DNA from: Physcomitrium patens
Lineage: Eukaryota > Streptophyta > Bryopsida > Funariales > Funariaceae
Direction: 5' to 3'
Length of the DNA stretch: 64,000 bases
NCBI RefSeq assembly: GCF_000002425.4
Contig: NC_037275.1
Location: 1,824,636 to 1,888,635, forward strand
Made by a program: the position numbers and the translations under genes. The notes beneath the pieces were generated by a model that saw only the letters and a list, made by a program, of their open reading frames with translations, was not told the origin of the DNA and made no database searches. Below, in pieces: positions 1-12,280 of the stretch; the first letter of the stretch is position 1; every line of letters begins with the position of its first letter.

Positions 1-2651
1 TTTACTCTTATTATATCTTTTTAATCTTCTTGAATTTGACAATAGCTATTTTAATTTAATATATTATCATCTTTGAGTAATTATCTAGTCTTTTTGAATG
101 ATATAAGAGTGTATTAAATTTCAATAAAAAGCATCAATCTTCTTAGTTGTATTTATAAGATTCTTGATTGGCTTCCATGTGTATTTGTTAATATCATATT
201 TTAATCAATGAAAAAGATATTTCAACATATTTTGGCTCAACTTTGAGTCACAGACATCTTGAATCTCAAACACCTAATTATTATTTATTTCTATAGAAAG
301 AAGTAGTATTTGTCTTTTTTTATATATCTATTATCTAGTATGTTTTGAAAAGAGATAGATAGAACATAAGATAAATCTTCATAGATTTTAGTAGGTACAA
401 TCAATAAGAAATTCAATTGATATATTCACAAATAGAAAATGATCAAAGTTTATGATAATTCAACTTGTCACAAAGGTAAATAGTCTTAATATTATAACAA
501 AGTAATTATATCTCATTATCAATGCAGAATTGAAGTTATTCCTCATGATAGGCATCCATCTTGATTTTTTGTCATGCTTAAATTTCTTTTAGTTGTGCCT
601 TTAGTATAGCATGTAGTTCTAATAAATGATTTTTCAAATTTTTTTTTGTAGGATTATTAACTTTTAAGAAGTCAAAAATATTAAATTATAGATAATAACC
701 ATGATTAATTAAAAAATATATATTTATTAGATAGATAAATATATCATATTATTATAAGCAAATTTTATCAATGGCAAAAGAATTGTCCTATCATCTTACT
801 AATAGTTGATAATATACCTCAAATATTGCATGAAAACTTATTTTGACTACTTTAAAGATGGCAAGTGAAAGATAGCTTTATATCCACTTTTATAATTTTA
901 AAAAAAAAATTATAAAATCTTAATATAATTGAGTGTCTTTAATTAATATAATATTCCTTGGTAATTTATGACAACGCTAAATATTATCAAAAAAAAACTT
1001 AACTATTTCTATATATGTAATAAATTTTGTATATGGTACAAAATGTGTCATTTGGGAAGAACGAACTACTATCACAAATCAAGTCATAAGAATCTAAGAA
1101 TAGAAGATCTATAATAAAATTTATAGAAACAAAAGACTATATTTTGAAATAGGTAATAGCTAAAAAAGATCATAAGATCAATAACAAGAATTTTTTTATT
1201 TTAAAAAAAACATCACATAATTGTACAAAGTTTTTAATTACCTTCTATATTTGAAGTGACCAAAAATCTTTAGGTATTAGCTCCAAAGTCTTATTGTATC
1301 TAAAATGTCCTATAATTTAGAAGTTGTGATAAGCTAAAAGAACACATAATCATATTTTATCTTTAGAATGTATAATTGTTTTTTAAAATAAAATAAATTA
1401 TTTTTAAATTTAAACTTAAAATTATCATGAGACTTAGAAGAATTATTTTTAATATTATAATCAAAAATATTAAATATTTTAATTGATTAAATTTGATTAA
1501 AAAAGCTTAAATCAACATTCAATATTGATTTAGTTGTTCAAAGATAAAAATCCTCTAGCTTCAAAAAAATTATTTTTTATTGATTAAAAGTTATATTTTT
1601 TTATATATAAGATAAAAACGTCTAGAATTTGCATCTAATAAATCTTTTTATTTCCATAACTAATAATTGATCTTGAAATCAAATCTTGATAAAGACATAT
1701 TATAGAGGACTTAGAAAGGATTCAAAATATGTATTAATATGAAATACTTAAGGTTCTTGTGATTCATATATATAATGATTGGATTGGAAGTGCCTTCTAA
1801 ATTATAATCCTATTCTTGAAATAAATCCATAATAATAAGAAGTTCTTTGTTGTGGATTTTGTTATTAATCTCAATTGGTGAAAAAAAAATTGGAATAGAA
1901 AGCTACCAAATGGAGTTTGTCATTTTTTCCATTTGGGACAATATAGTACCAAAAGAAAAGTTTGATGCATTTATATATATAAAAAAATTCCTTAGAAAAT
2001 ACTAAAACATAAGATTGATACAAAAATAAAAGTTACCTTCAAAGTAGTAAAATATACTTCACCTTCTTTATTTCACTCAAGTTTGTATTTATATGTTAAA
2101 AGTGTAAGAAGAACCACATCTTAAAAAAAATACTTATTAAAGATCCAATAGTAATTAAAAAATTCTAAAAATCATTACATATCTTCTTCTTTTTTTAAAA
2201 CCTTCTAATCAAAAATAATTTGAACCTTTATAAGATCTATTATAAAGCTATCATTTAGAATGATATATTCTAAAAAGTTTTAAATCATCAAATCAACTCA
2301 CAAGTGATTTTAGAATAAAAAAATATAATTAGAATATCAGTATAATTATTAAATAAAAGATTAGGTAAAAAAAAGCTAGATATAAAAAAAATATGATTAA
2401 TATAGAAAATCTAATACAAATTTCTAAATAAAAAGCATCTTAAAAAATATTAATTAGATATCTTTTTAGTATGTTAAGAGTATCTAAAAAGAATATAGAA
2501 TATTAAAAATTATAGTATTATATAATCATATATAATATAAATATGGCTTGAATATGTACAAAATATGGTAGTAGATTTTATACAAGTATGAATATACATA
2601 CAACATATTATAATATTGATAAAATATTCTTACAATATTAAATAAGGTATA
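1..2651. repeat. AT-rich decayed Ty3/gypsy sequence
   Basis: There is no intact gene here. The stretch is extremely AT-rich. The first 130 bases resemble 55180-55280 (shared text such as 'atctttgag' and 'tttttgaatga'), so it is dispersed repeat DNA. A minus-strand integrase relic lies near 985-1080. The whole block is probably one or more old chromovirus-like elements that have lost most of their C and G. Confidence 0.6.
985..1080 (-). pseudogene. Ty3/gypsy integrase core relic
   Basis: The minus strand reads FVIVVRSSQMTHFVPYTK, which matches the integrase-core segment around 'DRFSKMAHFIP' of Ty3/gypsy elements. The next codons fit the usual 'YRYHGLPRDIVSDRG' segment poorly and with stops. 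The same segment, better kept, is on the plus strand at 63114-63308. It is a broken fragment with no coding capacity. Confidence 0.5.
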
Positions 2652-3418
2652 TGTAATTGTCGTTTTATTTATTCTACAAATTCCTTTCATAATAAACTTA
2701 TATAGGAGAATTCGAATACAAGGAAAGACTAAGCGCATGAGCTTTACTTATTAGGGTCACACGATTAACTATATTCCGAACCACTAAAACACCAAGAAAT
2801 ATTACAATGCTTCCTCCCAGTAATAATACTCCTTCATCAACTAATAACAGTGTGCAACTTTGCACTCTTAAAAGATTGCTCAAAATTCATAAATTCCATC
2901 CAACACCAAGAATAACAAACTTCACTCCAACCAATCTGGATTCACAAAATTTCTTTAATCACAGACTTCCTCTGTCAAAACACACACACAACTCTCAATA
3001 AACAATAATCATAATCTTCCATCCATAATCAATCTTCCAATAACTTCTCATATAATTCAATCATATAATACTCCAATTACATAATCAATAACTCATAAAT
3101 CAATCTCTGATTTATTCCACAAACTCACTTCTCAATATTCAAAAACTATCTATTATTCTTCAACAACAAAGAAAACAAAGAAACAAAGAGGTAGAACCAA
3201 GCTTAATCCCAACTCATGACTATCACAATCTGGTACCCCAACAAACTTCTACAACTCTTATATAATTACTACTGATTTCCAGATCCTAACCATAATCCTG
3301 TAATTAACCACTTTTAATAACTAAATCAACCATTGGTCTTCCTAAACTGACTATTCTATGGACTATTAATCTATTTTAGCAATATCTTATAAAAATGAAC
3401 TATTATATTTATTCTATA
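2652..3418 (-). repeat. 3' LTR of element A
   Basis: This 767-bp repeat matches 20150-20476 joined to 35066-35506 (768 bp) along its length. The plus strand starts TGTAATTGTC; the other end reads ATTCTATA where the partner LTR has ATTCTACA, so the terminal CA has mutated. A polypurine-like stretch (AGGAGTGGGGCTA on the minus strand) lies directly outside at 3419-3432, as expected upstream of a 3' LTR. Confidence 0.88.
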
Positions 3419-3699
3419 TAGCCCCACTCCTATCTATGCAACGTCCTTATAAACACAAAATTGATTCCTATCTAAAAACTACTTAACAAAATTTTACAAA
3501 TTTACTATTTCCTCTGGTGCATCCAATTAATCATTTTCTGCATTATTGAATATAGGTTTCACCGATTCTGGTTCTAAATTCAAATTTTTTTTCCTCCTCC
3601 AATCCATCCATTGACTTCTTCCTCAACTGGTTTGATAGATCTTCATTATATTCACCCAATACACGGAGTTGAGCCTCTAGTTTCAAGATCTGGGCATCC

Positions 3700-5311
3700 C
3701 GAAGTTCCAATTGATGCTCCTGCTAACTCATCCATTCTGGAACATCTTCAATTGATGCTTGTGACCGGCTCCTCCTTGTTAACTCTTCCATCAATTTTGC
3801 CACCTCAGCTTGTAAAACTTCAATTTTGGACCTCAACTTTTCTATTTTGTATGTGGATTGGTCACTCAATGTCTCTTTCTCTTTCATCAATAACTCTGTC
3901 TTATCTCCTTCGCCTACAACTGCCATTTGAGTTTTTCTCATTCCAAATCCCATGTCTTGTAATTTTGGATCAATTCATCCCGTTGTCCTTTCACAATCTG
4001 TAAGATGTGTTCTTTTTTTTTCGTCTAAGACTCATATTGGTGAACCCATTTCTGCTCCAATACCGGCTTGGATTCCTCAATTTTTATTATCATCCATTCT
4101 TACTCTTCAATTCTTTGATATTTCTCTGATATCACCTTCTTACTGTCTTCTAAATCTCGTTTGCTACTGCCTTCTACATCCAATGCTTGCACCATACAAT
4201 ATATTTGTGAAATGTGCTTCAATAAAGCATTTGTAAGAGGTATTCCTTCGGCAATCGACCTTGTGGAAATGCTAACTGATTAATATCCATTGAAATTGGG
4301 GTTTCATTCTCCTCCTCCACCGCTAAATAAATTGGAACCCGTTCTGATTCAATAACTGGAACAACCTCTTGTGCCACTATACAACTTGACTCCCCAATTT
4401 CGTGTATTACATCTACTGTATTGACATTCTGTGCCAATGAATTTCATTCTCTCTGCAGAGACACTAGCACTGGTACACGACTTTCTTCTATTAGTGGTGT
4501 TTGATGCAATGTATGTATAATCACAGCATACACATAATTGGGACAAAGCAAATACGTAAATTTTTCCAATTTCCACTTGACTCCTATCTTCGTATGAATA
4601 CGAGTAGCTACATAAGGTGTCCAATTGAACACCATACCTTCAAGTACCCCTATCGCTGCATACAGTAACCATTTTGACATATATGCAGGGTGTCGATACA
4701 ATCCTAACCGCTTCACCACAAAACAAAATCATTCTACGAGTTCTGGTGAAATTACCTTAGTAGCCCACTAACCTTGGCTCCTCTCAAAGGTCGACATATC
4801 TCCCTTGAAATATCTTCCTGGATTGAAGTCGTTTGAGTCGTCATCTCCTACGGCAATCTCTCCAATGGAAAGAAACAACACCTTTTTCAAGATTGTTCCA
4901 TCAATTTTGATAATTTACCCTTGTAGCACACTCGATCCATCCTCCAAGTCGTAGTTTGCGATATATTCCTCCACTAATGACACATTAATTGATGATAAGT
5001 GATCTGACAAAAGGCAAAAACTTGAACAATTACACATTCCAAAAGTCTTTTATTCTTTATGGCGTCCAATAAATCTCTAACTTCATCGGCTCCATATTGG
5101 TAATGATTATCACAGAAGATGGTTTTGATGCATATCTAACTCTCATATTTTGTCCACTGTCTTCTTTGTCTGCAGCTCGCTTTGCACTATCAATTGCCAT
5201 GATGCTCCCTCTCTCAAATGCTTCACTGGAACTACTACGCTCAAAAACGTAAGGAATACAAGAAATGGCAATCTCAAAAAAACAACCAAAAACGACAACA
5301 CAAAATGACAT
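3700..5311 (-). pseudogene. Post-integrase extra coding region of element A
   Basis: About 1.6 kb lies between integrase and the 3' LTR, more than a minimal gypsy element needs. Open stretches are 5311-5057, 4719-4219 (in two frames) and 3953-3723. The 4719-4444 piece reads RHPAYMSKWLLYAAIGVLEG and is not a domain I can name. The 3953-3723 piece is rich in K, E, L and Q and looks like a coiled coil ending EDVPEWMS; element B keeps a copy (17396-17584). Tat/Athila-type elements carry an additional ORF in this position, but I see no signal peptide or clear envelope-like protein. The region is broken by stops and frameshifts. Confidence 0.45.
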
Positions 5312-5687
5312 CTAACTGGTGCCCCACTCCTATTCTTTTTACTATGTAGTGATAATGACAACATGTTATCTATACTGTCTGTTTCTCACCTCTATCCCAT
5401 TTGACGCATTGATAATTACTATCTATCTTTTCAGCCGCCTCTACATCCTAATGTACTTATACCATACTTAAGTCTACCCTGTGTCCATTCGAAGTCACCT
5501 CTCCAAAAAAAATGAAAACTCGTCTTAGATTTTATGTATTATATAATCATAATCGGTTCCCATTAATATGGGTGCTGAATCGATGGCCGATGAAATCCTC
5601 CAATAGAATAGACCCATTGGAAAAACCCTTAATCACTCAATACGGCCCATGCCAGCGAACTTGAAATTTTTTCAAAAAATAATTAAA

Positions 5688-6428
5688 CTAGCTATCATAC
5701 AGTAATACCAAATCATTGGACATAAAAATCTTAAGACGCAGTTTACTATCATAGTAAATCTTCTTCCATTTTTGAGTTGCTTCCATGTGGAAAAGAGATG
5801 TAGCCCGTATTTCATCCAATTCCTCCAATTTTGCCAACCGAGAGTGTAATGATTCGTTGTCACTGAGATGTTCATCCAAGGCAATCTGTAAACTTTGAAC
5901 CTCCAACTCAATAGATAACATTACTTCTTGATTGTAAACTAGTTGAAACGGAGTAGAGTAGGTAGTTACTTTATATGCTCTACGATACGCCCACAAAGTC
6001 GCAAATAGTTTGATCTCCCAATTAGTATCCACCCCCAAAATTATCTTAGCCAAGACCTTGCACAAAATTATATTGATCTTTTCTGTTTGTCTATTAGCAC
6101 GAGGATGATATAGAGTGGTTTTCCGACGCTTAATCTCATATGTGTTCATCAAGGCTGCTATGGTAGCTTTGAGGAAATGGGTGCCGCAATCACTAATCAA
6201 TTCTTTTGGACACCCAAATCGAGTTATAATATTCTCATATAGAAAAGTAGCCACTGTCCTGGCTTTATCATGGCGGGTAGCAATAGCCTCTGTCCATTTT
6301 GTTACATAGTCCGTGGTGACTAAAATATATCGCTTATAGCCAGGTTTTAACACTAGTGCGATAGGACCGACAAAATCAATATCCCACTTTTCAAACGGTG
6401 CTTGTGCCAAGATTGGTACTAACGGCAT
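5688..6428 (-). pseudogene. Integrase catalytic core (element A)
   Basis: This 246-codon open stretch holds the retroviral-type integrase core, which inserts element cDNA into the genome. The catalytic triad is intact: D18 in WDIDFVGP, D80 in ELISDCGTHF and E116 in YHPRANRQTEKIN, with 35 residues between D80 and E116 (DD35E). After the core comes the segment with LWAYRRAYK and TPFQLVYNQE, typical of plant gypsy integrases. The N-terminal zinc domain lies upstream in a broken frame (6430-6863). No chromodomain is visible at the C-terminus. It is the best-preserved part of element A, but it belongs to a broken polyprotein. Confidence 0.9.
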
Positions 6429-6429
6429 G

Positions 6430-6863
6430 GCTAAAGTGCCCGTGGGTTGATCAATTCATTGACAGGGATTACAATGACAAATAAATTGGTGTGCATCAGA
6501 AAACATTGTGGACCACCAATATCCGACCATTAAAGTCTTGCAAGCAGTACTATCTCCCGTAAAATGACCACCACAATTATCCAAATAGCAACCTTCTAGG
6601 ATCGATTGTACTTCACTTCGAAAGATACAATGTCATAAAATGCCATCTTTGCCTTGTTTATACAAAGCATCGCAAATCATCATATACGAGGCACTCTTTA
6701 AAATGAGTCGCTTCTTAAGCTTCTCGATGAAAGTTGACGGAAAGGTGTAGAAGGTCAAAAAGTGAATGATTTCACTATATTCAGAGGAATTCACATTGAC
6801 TATAAATAATTCGGCATCAGGAAGAGCATCCAAGCTAGGCATATTGCCGAGAATATTAGACAA
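6430..6863 (-). pseudogene. RNase H-integrase linker and integrase N-terminus (A)
   Basis: The stretch 6863-6633 is open (76 codons, MSNILGNMPSLDALPDAELF) and matches the poorly conserved tether between RNase H and integrase, including SYMMICDALYKQGKDGIL, which resembles the usual 'YYWDDPYLFKKGADGIL' stretch ahead of the zinc domain. The HHCC zinc domain that should follow (6632-6430) is disrupted by stops and cannot be read in one frame. Confidence 0.6.
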
Positions 6864-6947
6864 CTGGGATAAATGATTAGCATTGGCATATTTCTTCCTA
6901 GGTCATACGACAATCATAAAATTAAACTCTTGTAAGAATAAGATCCA

Positions 6948-7307
6948 TCAAGCAATGTGTCCCCTCCATTGAGGCTTATTAAAAATGTATTTGAGTGCAT
7001 CATGATCTACATAAAAAATAAATGGATACCCAAGTAAATAGTGCCAAATTTTTTGAACCGAGTATATCATATCCAACGCTTCTCGTTCAGTAGTAGTATA
7101 ATTACATTTGGCAGCCACCAATTGCCAACTAGCATAATAGATAGGATGATCCAGACCTTTGTCATCCTTCTGACTTAGAATTGATCCAATAGCCACATTG
7201 GATGCATCAACGTATACATAAAAAGGCTCTGTCCAATGAAGAGCCACCAAGATTGGGGCAGAGACCAATTTTGACTTCAACGCTTCAAAGGCCACAGTGC
7301 ACTCCAT
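6948..7307 (-). pseudogene. RNase H domain (element A)
   Basis: This domain degrades the RNA strand of the RNA/DNA hybrid during reverse transcription. Visible landmarks are the first acidic residue in VYVDASNVAIGSILSQ, the second in TEREALDMIYSVQKIWHYLL and the third in YVDHDALKYIFNKP. These are the usual three blocks of gypsy RNase H, in order. The frame abuts the reverse transcriptase fragment upstream (7712-7311) after a stop, so the polyprotein is broken here. Confidence 0.88.
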
Positions 7308-7310
7308 GGT

Positions 7311-8222
7311 CTAGATGGGACTAGTCCCATTTGATGGACGTTTCTTCAATAGGTTCGTTAAAAATTGACAAATAACTATGAACGAACAAATGAATCTTTG
7401 ATAATAACTGACATGGCCCACAAACCTACGAACACTTGAGACCATCTCTGATCTGGGCAAGTTCATTATATGCTGCACTTTGTCAGAATCCGTAGCAATA
7501 CCACGGCTAGAGATGATATGTTCCAATAATTTACTAGGCGGAACACCAAATTGACACTTCTCCAAGTTCAATGATATTCCAAACTTAACGCACCAAGCCA
7601 AACATTTGCCCAGACAATTAAAATAATCATATTTTGTACTGAATGTATAAAATTCATCTAAAAAGATCTCCATAAACAGCCGGAGATAGTTTGGGAAGGC
7701 CTGAGTCATCACTCTCTAAAACGTGGCTGGGACATTGCATAACCCAAAAGGCATCACGCGATAAGCAAATGTGCCTCAATCCATAATAAAGATCGTCTTA
7801 AGCTGGTCTTTCATTGCAATTTGAACTTGATTATATCCAAAAAATCCATCGAAGAATGAATAATATTCGTGACTAGCTATAGTGTCCAATATACTATCTG
7901 TGAAAGGTACCGAAAAGTAATCCTTTTTAGTAGCCACATTAAGTTTTCAAAAATTCTGAAAAATGTAGATTTTTCCATTCTTTTTTGGTACCATGACAGT
8001 TGAAGAAACTCACTTACTATTCGATACTAGATAAATAAAACCAATTGTAAGAAGCTTGTCTAATTCCTCCTTCACCATGAAGAAATATTTAGGATTAAGG
8101 CAATGTTGCCTTTGCCGTACCGGTTTAGCATTCTCCTCTAAAATGATATGATCCTCACAGACATCAGCAGGAATATCCTTTAAATGAGCATAAGTCCAAG
8201 CAAAAGCGGACTTATGATGCAA
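7311..8222 (-). pseudogene. Reverse transcriptase (element A), broken
   Basis: The start (8222-8010) reads HKSAFAWTYAHLKDIPADV, then RQRQHCLNPKYF, the N-terminal landmarks of Tat/Athila-type reverse transcriptases. The fingers region (8009-7713) has stops, although KKNGKIYIFQNF and KDYFSVPF can be recognised. The palm box at 7712-7650 reads FLDEF where active enzymes have F(M/V)DDF, so the second catalytic Asp is Glu. The thumb and connection (ISLNLEKCQFGV, VRRFVGHVSYYQRFI) follow. The enzyme is dead from stops and the altered active site. Confidence 0.87.
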
Positions 8223-8315
8223 GAAAAATTATGCCCAACATGTCAACTTCTGGTCCTTAATACCTTCGTAGACCTTAATTTTCCGAGGCTCTATTGTGGT
8301 CGCCAAGTTAATAGT

Positions 8316-8636
8316 TTAACATAAAGGTGCAACGGCGATGTTCTGTTTCAACCTCCACATTAGTTCAAAATCAGTCGGTAAGTCTAACATGTATGAAGTA
8401 CTGAATCTTGTGTCCAGGGTACTAACATGGTATACATCATACTTGGTCATCCAATCAATACTAACATAATCAGAGCTTTCCAAATCCATCCGGTATATCA
8501 AGTACTCCCCCAGACCTCCACATTGGTACACCACTCTAGGATGTTGCGCTACCTCCATGAGCACCTCCGTAATCGGTGCGATAGTATCACCATTAGAGCT
8601 AAGCTCATCATCCGACGTCAATTCACATGCTGGCAA
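8316..8636 (-). pseudogene. Protease-RT spacer of element A
   Basis: This 106-codon open stretch lies between protease and reverse transcriptase. It has acidic segments (SDDELSSNGD) and a run YISIDWMTKYD-like text (YVSIDWMTKYDVYHVSTLD). I recognise no domain; spacers here are poorly conserved in this branch. Element B holds a different, partial remnant of the same spacer (16617-16880). Confidence 0.4.
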
Positions 8637-8714
8637 TTGAAACTCTCCATGATAGTGTATTGGGTATATTTATAATACCATTTTGTCGTCACCCTTGCCA
8701 ATTGTCAAAGTACC

Positions 8715-9059
8715 TCAATCCCAATTATTCTTGGCCTTCGCCTGATAAAGCCAGGGTTGTTCCAATAAAATTGGATATAATAGAATCGAACATTGTAGCC
8801 AAAAGATAATATAGTCAATTTCATATGGAATACTAGCAATTATAGTTTGAACACTCCGTAAAATATCCATTGATTTAACTCGGCTATGATCTCCCATTCT
8901 TAACACCAATGTTGTGGATACTAAGTATTTCAAATCTAAAGCATCCATTGTATCAATGTTCATTAAATTGATACTGGAACCACCATCCACCTGAACACTA
9001 GAGATCATGATACTGTCAATCGAAACATCGATGGTTGGTGCACTTGGATCAGGGTTCAA
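8715..9059 (-). pseudogene. Aspartic protease (element A)
   Basis: The retropepsin domain would cut the polyprotein. The active-site block reads SSVQVDGGSSINLMNIDTM; plant Tat/Ogre-type proteases use DGG(S/A) where retroviruses have D(T/S)G. The C-terminal block reads LLEQPWLYQAKA, matching the usual ILGRPWL motif with substitutions. The homologue in element B (16040-16400) has the same VDGGSS and RPWLYQAKA blocks, confirming the assignment. Confidence 0.75.
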
Positions 9060-9095
9060 ACTAACTTCACATACTTCCTTATTACATTGTCGATG

Positions 9096-9548
9096 TCATG
9101 TTAGCGATGAATTCAATGTAGAACGATACTCTGGTGTGACCGTTAGAAGTTGCTTCATAAAAATAGAAGGCCGAATAGCATCCAAATCCTTCAATATGTC
9201 ATAGGGTTTCATATTTAGGATAATGCCCAATATCCTCTTTCTTTTCATTGGTTGGAGTTTAACTTCGTGAAATAAGATATTCTTCCACCCTAGACTTAGA
9301 ATTGAAATAGCAGATAGAGCTTTCTTAAAATTCATGCCTCTTAGAGGATCTTTCAATGGATAGGATATTTCTCGAAACTGTATAGAGAACGAAACAGCTT
9401 GAAATGGAATCAAAGACTCTGTAATCGAGACCTCATTGGATTGCCCAACTGAGTCAGGTCTCATACTGGATAAGAGGCCCATAACAGGACCTGAATTAGA
9501 TGTCCCCATAATTGGGTCAAATTGGCCCTTCGCATCATGCTCACTCAA
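9096..9548 (-). pseudogene. gag-protease spacer of element A
   Basis: This 150-codon open stretch lies between the zinc knuckles and the protease. It has no recognised domain. Element B has the same stretch at about 15600-16000 with several stops, sharing SLGWKNIL and KLKPMKRKR-like text, so the stretch is genuine retrotransposon coding sequence. Confidence 0.45.
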
Positions 9549-9716
9549 ATGCTGAATTGGTCATTTCTCCTTGTGTTGACTCTTGATAAGAATGGCTTGG
9601 ACACATTCCATCTGATTTATCGGAGAATCTTAAAGATCTTGATTTATCTCCTCTATTTTTCCTCGATTATGGATCTATTGATCCCGATTATTGAAATTGA
9701 ACAGAGCATTACATTA

Positions 9717-10279
9717 CTAATAAATATGCCCCGACTGCTTGCAATTTTCACACACTAGCGCATAATCGTCACTGGCTCTAGGATTAGGGCATTTATTCGC
9801 ACAATGACCAATCTGTCTGTAACGAAAATAACAAAGTAGTCTTCTTGCACCTCCATCAGGCATATTGGATGTCTCCATCGATATATACCTACTAGGCTTG
9901 TTCCATGTAGGGTTCAAAAATAATCCTGGTTGTCCCGTAGGAATGGAGGGAACTTGGTTCGATGACGTCGGAAGAGCATATTGCTGATATCTCTACTGCT
10001 CCTTCCTATAGTACTGGAAATTTGATACAGATCCCTAATTAAAATTGAAACTTTAAAAGTTATTGAATGCTTGATTTTATCGATTAGATCGCTTTCCATT
10101 CCATCCAAACGTATTTCTCAATTGAACTTGATTGACATCCGAGTGAGTTGGTGGAATCATGATCTGATTACTAAATTATTGTTGTCTTTGCAAATTCCAA
10201 CAATTAGCTGTTAAGTGCTTTCCTCCGTAAAATGTACATTGACCCATCATTTCTGAGAGTGAAGGGCATTCTATTACTA
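9717..10279 (-). pseudogene. gag C-terminus with zinc knuckles (element A)
   Basis: The nucleocapsid part of gag binds the element's RNA. The stretch 9917-9717 carries two knuckles: CYFRYRQIGHCANKC, where a metal ligand is lost (Tyr for Cys), and CENCKQSGHIY, which ends at a stop before its last Cys. Upstream sequence 9918-10279 is broken coding sequence matching 14880-15220 of element B. Element B inserted just beyond, at 10280, and A's gag resumes at 18525. Confidence 0.7.
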
Positions 10280-11774
10280 TGTAGAATAGATATTAATTTG
10301 TTTTTGAAAGATATTGGTAAAATATATTAATAGTCTATATAATAGGAAATTCAAGAAGATGAATGAGTGATTTAGTTCTTAAAAGTGGTTAATTATAGAA
10401 TTACAGTTAGAATCTGGAGAATCAGGAGAAAGTATAAAGGAGTTATAGAAGATAATTAAGGTGTCAGACTATGATAGTCATGAGTCGAGGGCCATCGCTG
10501 TGATAGTGTGAGCCGGGATAAGCTTGGTGCTACCTCTTTTCTTTTATTTGTTATTTTCTTTGAATAAGAGGATTGAGAGTTTTTGAATATTGTGAAGTGA
10601 ATTATGGAATGGAAATGTGATTGGTATTATTCGAGAAGAAGAAAGATTGAATGCTGAAATCTGATTGTAGTTCAGTAGAGAAAATGAGTCTGTGTTTATG
10701 TGAAACACTGTAATATGAATGGCAGTTCTGTTTAAAGAATTCCAATGATTGGAATGAGGATAATTGTGATTGTCGTTTTACTTACTCTAACTAATCTAAT
10801 CAGAGTAAACCTGTATAGGAGAATTTGAACACAGGGAAAGAATACCGCATGAGCTTACACATTAGGGTCACACAATTAACTATATTCCGCACTACTTAAA
10901 ACATCCAGGAAACACTACAATGCTTTCCACTTCCTAATAATACTCTACCATCACTGATAACAACAACGTGTAATCCTGCACTATCCTAAATGACAGGACA
11001 TAATCATATTATAATCCAAACTCTGGATTTCTTCACCATTAACTACCTTCACATTACAGTATTTCACACAAACACAGACTCATTCTCTCTATTGAACTAC
11101 AATCAGATTTCAGCATTCAATCTTTCTTCTTCCCATTTAATAACAATCATACTTCCATTCCATAATTCACTTTCACAATATTCAGAAACTCTTAATCTTC
11201 TTATTCAAAGAAAATAACAAACAAAAGAAAAGAGGTAGCACCAAGCTTACCTCGACTCACACTATCACATTCTGGCCCTTACTTCCTCTCTTCCATCCTC
11301 CTTATGCTACGACGAGATACCAACTGCTACATCTCTAATGAAAACTGCTTTTCCTAACTATTCATCCATTTTACCTACTGAACTATCTTTTCAACAGTCA
11401 TCTATCCCTGTTTACATTATAAACTAAGTATCTACAATTTAGCAAATAACTACTTATTCTACAATAATTGTGTCCTAAAAGCTGTGAGGGTGTATAATTA
11501 CAATTGGAGATTATGAGGGTGAATATATTGGTGGAAATAGCAGTTCTTGGTATGATTGAATTGGTGTAAGGAAGAGACCGATAAGGTGAAGGAGGAGATT
11601 ATAGTTTCCTTGTGTGTTTAGATATTAAAAATAGAGATGATACATTCAGAAGGTAATTGATTGTATGACCGTAACATGAACGCTTAAGCAACTAGTCATT
11701 CACTGCGTTCGAATCCTCTTATACGGGTTTATTCCCATTAGATTAATTTGAAATAAGTAAAACGAGCAATCACA
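10280..11774 (+). repeat. 5' LTR of element B, interrupted
   Basis: It begins TGTAGAATAG and ends GAGCAATCACA, matching 17734-18524 on either side of a solo LTR inserted at 10765-11463. The primer site follows directly at 11775. Confidence 0.9.
10765..11463 (-). mobile_element. Solo LTR of the A/B family in B's 5' LTR
   Basis: This 699-bp piece starts TGTGATTGTC and ends TTATTCTACA on the plus strand and resembles element A's LTRs in the same orientation. A perfect 5-bp target duplication ATAAT flanks it (10760-10764 and 11464-11468). With no internal region, it is most simply a solo LTR left by recombination between two LTRs. Its insertion must be younger than element B. Confidence 0.9.
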
Positions 11775-11794
11775 TTTTGGTGCCGCTATCGGGG
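11775..11794 (+). other. Primer-binding site of element B
   Basis: The sequence TTTTGGTGCCGCTATCGGGG directly follows the 5' LTR. It resembles the TGGCGCCGTTGCCGGGG stretch found after the 5' LTR in many plant Ty3 elements, probably matching a tRNA 3' end (tRNA-Asp type). Confidence 0.75.
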
Positions 11795-12280
11795 AGTGAT
11801 AATAGCTTTGAGTGTTAGGAATTAATTACCAAACGTGTGAGAAAATTGGCAATAGAAGACGATTTCAGTAGTATTTGAAGCAAGATTATGGCTAATAACA
11901 ACGAGAGCATTGCATCGAGGAAAATAAATCAGTTGAGAGAAAGACAAGAAAGAGCACAAGGAAGGAACTTGCTTAGAGAGGAGTAAGAATGTAATCTTAA
12001 AAAGAAGCATCAACAAAATTGGATTAAACCATGGTTGCAAGCTTATCGGTGCATCCAAACATATCAAAAATCGAACAAACTGTTAATTCTGCAGTTGTAG
12101 GTATTATTAGAAAAACTGCCAAGAACACTCACGAAAAATTTTGTTAATATTCCAGTGGAAATCTTGAGGCCGTTAACTGAAAGAGAAGGAGGAGTAGAAG
12201 AATTTGGTACTCCATTGGATATTTTTTCAGTATGAGATACCGCTGAAACGAGCAATAGTGGCTCTTCAGTTTGGTACAAA
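11795..12280 (+). other. Leader of element B upstream of gag
   Basis: This is the stretch between primer site and first long open frame. It includes sequence rich in GAGAGAAAGACAAGAAAG that has a counterpart in element A near 19930-20010. Stops interrupt it, so it is leader or a decayed gag N-terminus. Confidence 0.4.
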
